From Acidobacteriota bacterium (GTDB lineage: Bacteria; Acidobacteriota; Vicinamibacteria; Vicinamibacterales; JACQTH01), in the NCBI GenBank assembly GCA_016210935.1, contig JACQTH010000594.1, positions 1 through 5,518 of the forward strand: 5,518 nt of DNA, given 5' to 3'. The position numbers and the translations under genes were made by a program. Below are positions 1 to 5,501 of this stretch, one piece after another. The first letter of the stretch is position 1. Every line of letters starts with the position of its first letter. The notes under the pieces are model-generated. The model saw only the letters and a program-made list of their open reading frames with translations, was not told where the DNA came from and did no database searches.

Positions 1-569
1 GCTGATGCGACAGCGCGACCGGCAGGCGCCAGTGGCGGCGGCATGGCCTGCTCCGTTGGTTTCGAGAGCAGCTCCTGCGGGCGCTGCGAAACAGGCGCAG
101 CCACCACCGATGGCGCCGGCGCAGCCGCCGCGGGCGGTTGCGGCTCAGCCGCGGGCTCGCTCCTTTGGGCGACAACCTGCGGCGGTGTGATGGCCGGCAC
201 CGCTCGGCTCGGGGCAGGCCCCTCGACGGTGCTCGGGGCGGGCCGCACGGCGATCCAGATCGTCACGGCAGCCGCCGCCGCAGTTGCGGGCACGAGCCAG
301 CGCCAGTCGAGGGCACGCCAAGACCAGGAGGGTGCGCTGACCGGCTGCAACGCGGGCTCCACGCGGGCCACTGAGGCGAGCACCTGCTGACAGCGCCGGC
401 ACCCGGCGAAATGGTCCTCCCAGCGCGTGAGCTCCTCGACCGCCAGGCTGTGCTCGCAATACGCGGCGATCACGTCCATTGTCGGACAGGGCTCGGAGCG
501 GGCCTGATGACGCAGGCCGGCTTCGATGGCGCGGTCGAGGTCCGGTTGGAGCGGTGTGTCCCTGGACAT
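1..569 (-). CDS. Zinc-finger anti-sigma factor, membrane-anchored (partial, C-terminus cut by window edge)
   Basis: A reading frame open from ATG at 569 to the left edge gives 189 residues with no stop. Residues 32-65 hold a zinc-binding anti-sigma (ZAS) signature: Cys38, then His53-x3-Cys57-x2-Cys60. Residues about 91-108 (WLVPATAAAAAVTIWIAV) form one hydrophobic membrane segment. After it comes a Pro/Ala-rich stretch that is expected to lie outside the membrane. ZAS proteins hold a cognate sigma factor inactive at the membrane until a signal releases it. The gene lies directly downstream of a sigma-70 family gene on the same strand, which supports that pairing. The start is backed by TAAGG six bases upstream. 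Met31 is a possible alternative start, but it is less likely because it lacks such a site. The overall fold of the missing C-terminal part cannot be judged. Confidence 0.8.
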   Translation of the reverse strand, partial: MSRDTPLQPDLDRAIEAGLRHQARSEPCPTMDVIAAYCEHSLAVEELTRWEDHFAGCRRCQQVLASVARVEPALQPVSAPSWSWRALDWRWLVPATAAAAAVTIWIAVRPAPSTVEGPAPSRAVPAITPPQVVAQRSEPAAEPQPPAAAAPAPSVVAAPVSQRPQELLSKPTEQAMPPPLAPAGRAVAS

Positions 570-725
570 CTACGACCTTAGAACGAGTGAATGAAAGATT
601 TCTTGCGTCTGACCACTGTCAAAAACACCACTGCAGAGCGCGCCGAGCAACGCAGAGAAGCTTAGTGGTCACCTGGCAAAAACCTTCTATGTCTCTGCGG
701 GCTCCGCGGTTTCTTTTCCAGGCTG
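570..725. repeat. Sigma/anti-sigma intergenic gap with inverted GCAGAG-type repeats
   Basis: The 156 bp between the sigma stop and the anti-sigma start encode no convincing protein. They hold two degenerate GCAGAG/CTCTGC-type stretches in opposite orientation. CGCAGAGA at 651-658 is the exact reverse complement of TCTCTGCG at 692-699, and a shorter GAGC/GCTC match extends the stem. A second dyad, ACCACT near 627 with AGTGGT near 664, also spans part of the region. Transcribed from the sigma side this could fold into an imperfect hairpin and attenuate or process the mRNA before the anti-sigma gene. That role is inference. It may simply be a degenerate intergenic repeat. Confidence 0.45.
576..580 (-). 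promoter_or_regulatory. Ribosome binding site of the anti-sigma gene
   Basis: Read on the minus strand, TAAGG lies six bases before the ATG at 569. This short Shine-Dalgarno match decides the start in favour of 569 over the internal ATG codon that begins at 479. Confidence 0.5.
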
Positions 726-1604
726 CTAAATCTCCTTCAGCTCGGCTGTCCAATTCTCAATCCCCACCGCGAGACATTCCCTGAGCCCGAGGTCGTCAAG
801 CCGATACTCGTCCCGCAGCTTCTGCTCGATCCGCGCGCGGAGGCTCTGTCGCAGTCGCTCGAGCTTGCGCGACGCGGTCGACTCATGCTCGCCAAACATC
901 GCGGCGGCCTGCGCCAGCGTCAGCCCATCGAGATAATACTGCGTCAGTCGAAGACGCTCGTTCGGTGAGAGCTCGCCAAGCGCCGCGCGCACGACGCGCG
1001 TCAGGATCGCGACATATCGCCGGCGCGTCAGGATCGATTCGGGATTCCCCGAGGCAGCAGGCTCGAGCGCCGGAGCTTCCCCCTTCTCCAGCGAGTCCAG
1101 CGGCTCGAGCCGAGACGAGGCGCGCAACGCGTCGACGTGCCGCTGCGCCAGGACGGCGCTGAGCCAGGTCGGGAGCGAGCTGCGACCGTAGTAATACTGA
1201 AACAGCGACCGCCGTTGCCCTCCCTCCTCCTTCAGGCCATACAGCTCGCCGTAAATCGATCCGGCGAGATCACGCGCCTCCTGTTCGCCCGCGATGCTGC
1301 GTGCCGCGGCATACAGGCGCGGCCGGTACCGCGCGACGAACGTCTGCCAGGCCTTCTCGTGGCCGGCCGCACAGCCCACCGCGAGCGCCAATTCCTCCAG
1401 CCGTAAACTGTCCAAGTACGATTCGATGGGCGCAAATTCGAGATCGCTCTGGCCAAAACGGTGGCAGGCGCTGCGGTAAAGGGCTTCGGCAAAGGCGTCA
1501 GCCGTGACGTCCCACTGCGAGGCCCCCGCGCGCGCATACAGGCGATCGACGACATCCCGGTATCGGTCGCGAAACTGTTGCAGCCCTTTGCTCGCCAATG
1601 CCAT
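726..1604 (-). CDS. Sigma-70 family RNA polymerase sigma factor with N-terminal extension
   Basis: The protein is 292 residues long. Residues about 80-165 fit sigma region 2: an ARYRPRLYAAARSI core helix, an ARDLAGSIYGELYG segment, then SLPTWLSAVLAQRHVDALR, which resembles the WL-x-N-x2-D-x2-R end of region 2. Residues about 195-258 fit region 4: LSPNERLRL followed by the helix-turn-helix LTLAQAAAMFGEHESTASRK, which would read the -35 element. Classical ECF factors are near 190 residues. This one has about 78 extra residues in front and about 35 behind, so it is an atypical ECF-like factor. It would direct polymerase to a regulon controlled by the anti-sigma factor encoded 156 bp downstream. 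GTG at 1610 extends the frame by two codons, but AAGGG abuts that codon, whereas it lies five bases before ATG 1604, so I prefer 1604. Confidence 0.85.
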   Translation of the reverse strand: MALASKGLQQFRDRYRDVVDRLYARAGASQWDVTADAFAEALYRSACHRFGQSDLEFAPIESYLDSLRLEELALAVGCAAGHEKAWQTFVARYRPRLYAAARSIAGEQEARDLAGSIYGELYGLKEEGGQRRSLFQYYYGRSSLPTWLSAVLAQRHVDALRASSRLEPLDSLEKGEAPALEPAASGNPESILTRRRYVAILTRVVRAALGELSPNERLRLTQYYLDGLTLAQAAAMFGEHESTASRKLERLRQSLRARIEQKLRDEYRLDDLGLRECLAVGIENWTAELKEI

Positions 1605-1778
1605 GATCACCCTTGGCCGCTGGTCTGATAAGGGTACACACTAAGCGGAACGTTGTAACGAATCAGCGCGGCGAGCGCGAGCGAGCCGTGGGAGGCGCTG
1701 GGGGTGGGGCCGTTCGCGCGAACCGGGTCGAATTCACTGGATCGCGCGGATGCGCGGCCCCAGCGCGATCAAACAAAG
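1605..1778. promoter_or_regulatory. Divergent intergenic region carrying promoters for the sigma and guaB-sox groups
   Basis: This is the only non-coding space between two divergent transcription units, so promoters for both are expected here. Towards the sigma gene there is a weak pair, GTTACA and TACCCT separated by 17 bases (about 1635-1663, minus strand). Towards guaB a GGAAC occurs at 1647-1651, resembling an ECF -35 element, but I see no matching -10. A small dyad, CGTT-GT-AACG, lies at 1651-1660. GGAGG at 1691-1695 could serve the alternative GTG start of guaB at 1704. The presence of promoters is inferred from gene layout, and none of the individual elements is strong. Confidence 0.35.
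1610..1614 (-). promoter_or_regulatory. Ribosome binding site of the sigma gene
   Basis: On the minus strand AAGGG is followed by TGATC and then ATG at 1604, a normal spacing of five. It overlaps the upstream GTG candidate, which argues that translation begins at the ATG. Confidence 0.55.
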
Positions 1779-3326
1779 ATGAAACCCGCCAACGCCAGGC
1801 CATCGACGATGACGCCCCGGGATCAGCGGCGGCTGCTGGACCTCGCCCGCGGCTGTACTTTCGACGACTTCCTCTTTACGCCCCAGTTCAGCGTCGTCGA
1901 ATCCAGAGATCCCTATTCAATCGACCTCACCTGCCGCGTCTCCGAGCATATCGTGCTCCACCGCCCGATCGTCTCCGCCAACATGGATACGGTCACCCGC
2001 GCCCCGATGGCCATCGTGCAGGCCGAGGAAGGCGGCCTCGGGATCATCGATCGCGGATTCCGGCCCGGCGACATCGAACCGCAGGTCCGCGAAGTCGAAA
2101 TCGTGAAGCGGACGCAGCACGGCATCATTCCCGATCCGTACACGGTTTCCGTTTCTGCGACGCTGGCGGACGCCAGCGACCTGATGGCGCGGTCCGGCGT
2201 CGGCACACTGGTCGTCATCGACGAATCCCGCAAGCTGCGGGGCCTGCTGACCGAACGCGACCTTCGCTTCATTGCGGGCGATCTCGCTTCCGTGCCCGTC
2301 TCGCAGCGGATGACGCCCGCCGAAGCACTCATCGTTCATGCGGGATCGATCTCCGTCGAGGAGGCCGAGCTCGTGATGATCGAGCGGAAGATCAAGAAGC
2401 TGCCGCTCGTCGACGAGAGCGGCGTGCTGATCGGCCTCATCACGGCGAAGGACATCCTCAAGCAGAAGCGGCTGCCGTTCGCGACGCGCGATCGCCAGGG
2501 CCGCCTGCGCGTGGGCGCCGCGATCGGCGCCAAGGGCGACTATCTGGAACGCGCGGCGGAGCTGATTCGCGCGGGCGTCGACGTGATCGTCATCGACATC
2601 GCCCACGGCCATTCGGCGGTGATGGCGCGCGCGATTCACGAGTTCCGGCGGCGCTTCGGCGGCTTCGAGCTCATCGCGGGCAATGTGGCCACGACCGAGA
2701 GCGCCAGGTTCCTGATCGATCACGGCGTCAACGGCATCAAGGTCGGCATCGGCCCGGGCGGCGGGTGCACGACGCGCATCAACACCAGCTTCGGCGTCCC
2801 GCAGGTGCAGGCCCTGGTCGAATGCCGGCTGGCCGTGGAGGAAGCCGGGGGATCCACCTCCCTGATTGCGGACGGCGGTGTCAGGCGCGATGGGAGCCTG
2901 GCGGAGGCGTTGATGTGCGGCGCCGATTGCGTGATGCTCGGCAGCGCGTTTGCCGGCACCCAGGAAACGCCGGGCGAGATCATTCACAAATCGGTGCTGC
3001 TGCCCGAATCCCAGAAAGTCGTCCAGGTCGCCTTCAAGGTCCTGCGCGGGATGGCCTCACTGGGCGCCATCAAGGATCGCCTCGACGTGGAAGATGCCGA
3101 CGCGGTCGACCTGCAGGCCATCGGCGCCGAGGGGATGGAAATCAGCGTCCCGCTGCGCGGCTCGGCGCGGCCCGTCTTTCAGGACATGATCAAACATCTC
3201 TGCTCTTCGATCAGTTATGGCGGCGCACGCAGCCTCTCCGAGCTGAAGCAGCTGTTCTGGGAACAGCCGGAACGCTACCTCGTCAAGCTTTCAGCCGCCT
3301 CGCGCCGCGAATCTTATGAGCGATAA
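1779..3326 (+). CDS. guaB: IMP dehydrogenase/GMP reductase family enzyme with tandem CBS domains
   Basis: The protein is 515 residues from ATG 1779. It has the IMPDH/GMPR barrel start FDDFLFTP (28-35) and NMDTVT (68-73), then two CBS domains inserted at about 116-230. The barrel resumes with DIAHGHS (273-279), GNVAT (301-305), the nucleotide loop GIGPGGGCTTR (323-333) with catalytic Cys330, and DGGVR (365-369). IMPDH makes XMP from IMP for guanine synthesis, while GMP reductase returns GMP to IMP; both are cytoplasmic. Several details lean towards GMP reductase: PQVQALVEC after the loop, AEGMEISVPLRG, the SSISYGGARSLSEL end, Leu in place of Tyr in the usual DRY flap, and no C-terminal ESHPHD-type potassium segment. 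The start is uncertain. ATG 1809 would give a more typical N-terminus, and GTG 1704 has GGAGG eight bases before it but adds 25 residues unlike the family. The stop overlaps soxC by 11 bp. Confidence 0.85.
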   Translation: MKPANARPSTMTPRDQRRLLDLARGCTFDDFLFTPQFSVVESRDPYSIDLTCRVSEHIVLHRPIVSANMDTVTRAPMAIVQAEEGGLGIIDRGFRPGDIEPQVREVEIVKRTQHGIIPDPYTVSVSATLADASDLMARSGVGTLVVIDESRKLRGLLTERDLRFIAGDLASVPVSQRMTPAEALIVHAGSISVEEAELVMIERKIKKLPLVDESGVLIGLITAKDILKQKRLPFATRDRQGRLRVGAAIGAKGDYLERAAELIRAGVDVIVIDIAHGHSAVMARAIHEFRRRFGGFELIAGNVATTESARFLIDHGVNGIKVGIGPGGGCTTRINTSFGVPQVQALVECRLAVEEAGGSTSLIADGGVRRDGSLAEALMCGADCVMLGSAFAGTQETPGEIIHKSVLLPESQKVVQVAFKVLRGMASLGAIKDRLDVEDADAVDLQAIGAEGMEISVPLRGSARPVFQDMIKHLCSSISYGGARSLSELKQLFWEQPERYLVKLSAASRRESYER

Positions 3327-4566
3327 GAAGCATTTGGCGATTTGGCGATCGGGCGATTGGGCGATTGGACGGAGGCGGTTCCTCGGCCTCGGATCGCTCG
3401 GCGCGCTGGCCTCGACCGTCGCGGCGGCGTGCCGCAAGGCGACGCCGCCGGCGAAAGCGGTGCAAAGCTGGCTTGGCGCGCCGGTGAGCCGGTACGGAGC
3501 GCGCGCGAAATATGAAACCGCCGCTCGAGAATTCAGACAATCGCGGCGCAATGAGGCGTCGTCCAGCCGGACGCCCCTTCAAAGCTCACACGGCGTCATC
3601 ACCCCCTCGTCTTTGCATTTCGAACGCCATCACGGTGGCGTTCCGGACATCGACCCCGCCACGCATCGCCTGCTGATTCACGGCCTCGTCGATCGTCCCG
3701 TCATCCTCACGATGGATGAGATTCGCCGGCTGCCTTCGGTGTCCCGAATCTATTTCCTGGAATGTTCCGGCAATACGGGCTCGGAATGGGGCGGGCCGAA
3801 CGAGCCCGACGTCCAGAGGGCGTTCGGTCTCACGAGCTGTTCGGAGTGGACAGGTGTGCCGCTGCGCTCGATCCTCGACGACCTCGGCCTGCAATCCGCG
3901 GGCAGATGGATCGTGGCCGAAGGCGCCGACGCGTGCCGCATGACGCGCAGCCTGCCCATCGAAAAAGCGATGGACGATGTGCTGCTCGCGTATGGGCAGA
4001 ACGGCGAGGCGTTGCGCCCGGAGCAAGGCTACCCGCTGCGTCTCTTCGTGCCCGGATGGGAGGGCAACATCAACGTGAAATGGCTTCGCGTGCTCAAGGT
4101 CGTCGCGGAACCGGCGATGAGCCGCGAAGAGACATCCAAGTACACCGACCTGATGCCCGACGGCCGCGCGCGTCAGTTCAGCTTCACCATGGACGCCAAA
4201 TCGGTCATCACGCATCCGTCGGGCGGACACAAGCTCGCAAGCCCGGGCGTGTGTGAAATCACCGGCCTGGCGTGGTCGGGACGCGGCGCAATCGCGCGCG
4301 TGGAGGTCTCGACGGACAACGGCGCGACGTGGCACACCGCGACGCTCGACACCCCGGTCCTGAAGCTCGCGCACACCCGTTTCCATTACACCTGGTGGTG
4401 GGACGGCCAGCCCGCCGTCATTCGGTCGCGCTGCATCGACGAGACCGGCTACGTGCAACCGACCCGCGAAGAGCTGGTGGCGGTACGCGGATTCTTTTCG
4501 AACTATCACTACAACGGAATCCAGAGCTGGAAGGTTCAGCCGGACGGGACGGTGACGAATGCCTAG
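3316..4566 (+). CDS. soxC: SoxC/SorA-type molybdopterin sulfite (sulfane) dehydrogenase, Tat-exported
   Basis: The protein has 416 residues and matches the SoxC branch of the sulfite oxidase family. A Tat signal lies at about 17-38: GRRRFLGLGS, then a hydrophobic run to AAAC. The Mo-pterin domain starts near GVITPSSLHFERHHGGVPDI (93-112). Cys150 in FLECSGNTGSEWGG is the predicted molybdenum ligand. LTSCSEWTGVPL (172-183), AYGQNGEALRPEQGYPLRL (225-243), PGWEGNINVKWL (246-257) and SREETSKYTDLMPDG (269-283) are SoxC hallmarks. The C-terminal Ig-like dimerisation domain covers about 290-405 and includes DETGYVQPTR and NYHYNGIQSW. The enzyme should act folded in the periplasm, oxidising sulfite or protein-bound sulfane sulfur and passing electrons to the cytochrome encoded next. 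Start ATG 3316 lies inside the end of guaB with no clear Shine-Dalgarno site, suggesting translational coupling. The first 18 residues are largely encoded by an 8-bp repeat array. Confidence 0.88.
   Translation: MSDKKHLAIWRSGDWAIGRRRFLGLGSLGALASTVAAACRKATPPAKAVQSWLGAPVSRYGARAKYETAAREFRQSRRNEASSSRTPLQSSHGVITPSSLHFERHHGGVPDIDPATHRLLIHGLVDRPVILTMDEIRRLPSVSRIYFLECSGNTGSEWGGPNEPDVQRAFGLTSCSEWTGVPLRSILDDLGLQSAGRWIVAEGADACRMTRSLPIEKAMDDVLLAYGQNGEALRPEQGYPLRLFVPGWEGNINVKWLRVLKVVAEPAMSREETSKYTDLMPDGRARQFSFTMDAKSVITHPSGGHKLASPGVCEITGLAWSGRGAIARVEVSTDNGATWHTATLDTPVLKLAHTRFHYTWWWDGQPAVIRSRCIDETGYVQPTREELVAVRGFFSNYHYNGIQSWKVQPDGTVTNA
3333..3372 (+). repeat. 8-bp tandem repeat array in the soxC leader (5 units)
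   Basis: The units are TTTGGCGA, TTTGGCGA, TCGGGCGA, TTGGGCGA and TTGGACGG. The first two are identical and the others differ at one to three positions. The array lies six bases after the guaB stop and inside soxC codons 6-19, just before the twin-arginine motif. Gain or loss of one unit would shift the soxC frame. Confidence 0.8.
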
Positions 4567-5296
4567 TAACGAAGGTTCGCCGTACACCGCGGGACCGTCA
4601 CTCGGCGGTTCGAGGCGAAGCTTCGTTACCGCTCCTGGGCTCCGGGCTTCAGGCTGCAGGCTTCGGGCGTGGACCGCTGGGCTGTGCGTGCTTTGGATCG
4701 GGAGCTTCGTTGTGGCGGCGCGAGCGCCGGACAACTTCCGGCTGAAGCCGGAAGCTACGAAGAAGCAGCCGGAAGCCACGAAGAAAGACCAGCCGGAAGC
4801 CGCCAAGAAAAAGCATCCGCCGCTTTATGGCCTCGGACGCGCGCCGACCGCCGAGGAATTGCAGAAGCTGGACATCATCATCGGATCGGACGGCAACGGG
4901 CTGCCGCCGGGCAGCGGGACCGCGGGTGAAGGAAGGATCGTGTATCAAACCCGCTGCGTCGAATGCCACGGGGCGACGGGCAAAGAGGGTCCGTTCGATC
5001 TCCTGGTCGGCGGCCGCGGGAGCCTGACGAGCCGGCGCCCGCTCAAGACAATCGGCAGTTACTGGCCCTATGCGACGACCCTCTTCGACTACATCAACCG
5101 CGCGATGCCGTTCGACACGCCCGGTTCTCTCTCGCACGACCAGGTCTACGCGACCGTGGCCTACCTTTTGTATCTGAACGGCATCATCGGTGAGCACGAT
5201 CGCCTCGATGCCGCCACGCTGCGGAAGGTTCAGATGCCGAATCGGAACGGTTTCATTCCGGACGACCGGCCCGACGTGGGAAAGAAAAAGAAGTAG
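4559..5296 (+). CDS. soxD: Monoheme c-type cytochrome, SoxD/SorB-like partner of the sulfite dehydrogenase
   Basis: The protein has 245 residues. A long N-region is followed by one hydrophobic segment at about 38-54 (WTAGLCVLWIGSFVVAA), a signal peptide or membrane anchor. Residues about 57-86 are a Lys/Glu/Pro/Ala linker made of three repeats. The conserved cytochrome begins near PPLYGLGRAPTAEEL (87-101). Heme c is attached at CVECH (Cys133, Cys136, His137), and Met183 in NRAMPF is a likely sixth ligand. LTSRRPLKTIGSYWPYATTL (156-175), DYINRAMPF (177-185), the VYATVAYLLYLNGII helix (196-210) and MPNRNGFIPDDRPDV (226-240) are typical of SoxD cytochromes. It should take electrons from the SoxC-like subunit in the periplasm and hand them to respiratory carriers. 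It overlaps soxC by 8 bp. Classical Paracoccus SoxD carries two hemes, but only one CXXCH is present here, as in SorB-type partners. No later in-frame start would keep both the charged N-region and the hydrophobic segment. Confidence 0.85.
   Translation: MPSNEGSPYTAGPSLGGSRRSFVTAPGLRASGCRLRAWTAGLCVLWIGSFVVAARAPDNFRLKPEATKKQPEATKKDQPEAAKKKHPPLYGLGRAPTAEELQKLDIIIGSDGNGLPPGSGTAGEGRIVYQTRCVECHGATGKEGPFDLLVGGRGSLTSRRPLKTIGSYWPYATTLFDYINRAMPFDTPGSLSHDQVYATVAYLLYLNGIIGEHDRLDAATLRKVQMPNRNGFIPDDRPDVGKKKK
4566..4629. repeat. Inverted repeat with 16-bp arms at the soxC/soxD junction
   Basis: The left arm, GTAACGAAGGTTCGCC (4566-4581), and the right arm, GGCGAAGCTTCGTTAC (4614-4629), are reverse complements with one mismatch in 16. 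A nested 5-bp dyad, ACCGC (4586-4590) with GCGGT (4605-4609), lies in the loop. The arms are also nearly palindromic themselves; the right one contains CGAAGCTTCG. The left arm begins on the last base of the soxC stop codon, so the structure lies wholly inside the first codons of soxD. No T-run follows, so it is not a classical terminator. Confidence 0.75.
4637..4671 (+). repeat. 7-bp tandem repeat array in the soxD leader (5 units)
   Basis: The units are GGGCTCC, GGGCTTC, AGGCTGC, AGGCTTC and the diverged GGGCGTG. They encode the stretch from about residue 27 to 38, just before the hydrophobic segment. The unit length is not a multiple of three, so copy-number change would alter the frame. 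Confidence 0.65.
4735..4814 (+). repeat. Palindrome followed by three imperfect 21-24 bp tandem repeats encoding a Lys-rich linker
   Basis: A perfect palindrome, CTTCCGGCT-GA-AGCCGGAAG, spans 4735-4754. Its right half starts the first of three units (4746-4766, 4767-4790, 4791-4814). Each begins AGCCGGAAGC and continues with a CNACGAAGAA-like or CGCCAAGAAA segment. In the soxD frame they encode KPEATKK, QPEATKKD and QPEAAKKK, a flexible linker between the membrane segment and the heme domain. The array keeps the frame because its units are multiples of three. Confidence 0.8.
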
Positions 5297-5410
5297 GGGC
5301 GTCCGCCACACACAAGTTCACGCCTCTTCACAGCTTTCTAAAGCGCTTCCCTCCGCTGGCCGAAACTACCTGCGACCCTGAGTGGCCGAGCTGTTCCCCA
5401 GCCCCGCTCG

Positions 5411-5462
5411 AGCCGGGCACTACGACTCGAGACTGAAGCCGGGCACTACATCTCGTGATGCA
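5411..5462 (+). repeat. Duplicated 26-bp unit
   Basis: AGCCGGGCACTAC occurs at 5411-5423 and again at 5437-5449, exactly 26 bp apart. Each copy is followed two bases later by CTCG, so the two 26-bp units resemble each other beyond the identical 13 bases. The first copy is flanked by CTCGAG on both sides. Confidence 0.65.
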
Positions 5463-5501
5463 CCTTGCACCTTGCACCTTGCACCTCGCACCTTTCACCT
5501 T
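5460..5501 (+). repeat. 7-bp tandem repeat array, GCACCTT (6 units)
   Basis: The units are GCACCTT three times, GCACCTC, GCACCTT and TCACCTT, giving 42 bp of near-perfect tandem repeat in non-coding DNA. There are no spacers between units, so it is a minisatellite-like array and not a CRISPR. Confidence 0.9.

Noticed and set aside
479..784. 101-residue plus-strand frame across the sigma/anti-sigma gap
   Set aside because: It runs through the anti-sigma start, the repeats and the sigma C-terminus, with no coding signal or ribosome site.
1647..1668. ECF-type promoter (GGAAC) driving guaB
   Set aside because: No fitting -10 element follows at 16-17 bases, and a single GGAAC is expected by chance.
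1917..2987. 356-residue open frame antisense to guaB
   Set aside because: It lies opposite conserved catalytic motifs of guaB and has no family features of its own.
1613..3319. 568-residue open frame on the plus strand overlapping guaB in another frame
   Set aside because: It is extremely Arg- and Gly-rich with no family motif, and it mirrors the codon bias of guaB. Long stop-free shadow frames are common in high-GC DNA.
3406..3435. Lipoprotein cleavage site (AAAC) at the end of the SoxC signal peptide
   Set aside because: The residue three before Cys39 is Ala and not Leu or Val, so the lipobox is poor; a Tat signal with ordinary cleavage fits better.
3586..4806. 406-residue open frame antisense to soxC and the start of soxD
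   Set aside because: The opposite strand encodes an unmistakable SoxC. The antisense product has no recognisable domain and is a GC-driven shadow.
4649..5311. 220-residue open frame antisense to soxD
   Set aside because: The sense strand holds the heme motif and SoxD signatures; the antisense product is a shadow.
5333..5344. Rho-independent terminator after soxD
   Set aside because: The dyad GCTTT/AAAGC has a 2-base loop, low GC and no T-run.
5460..5501. Possible CRISPR array
   Set aside because: The 7-bp units follow each other without spacers, and no cas genes are near.
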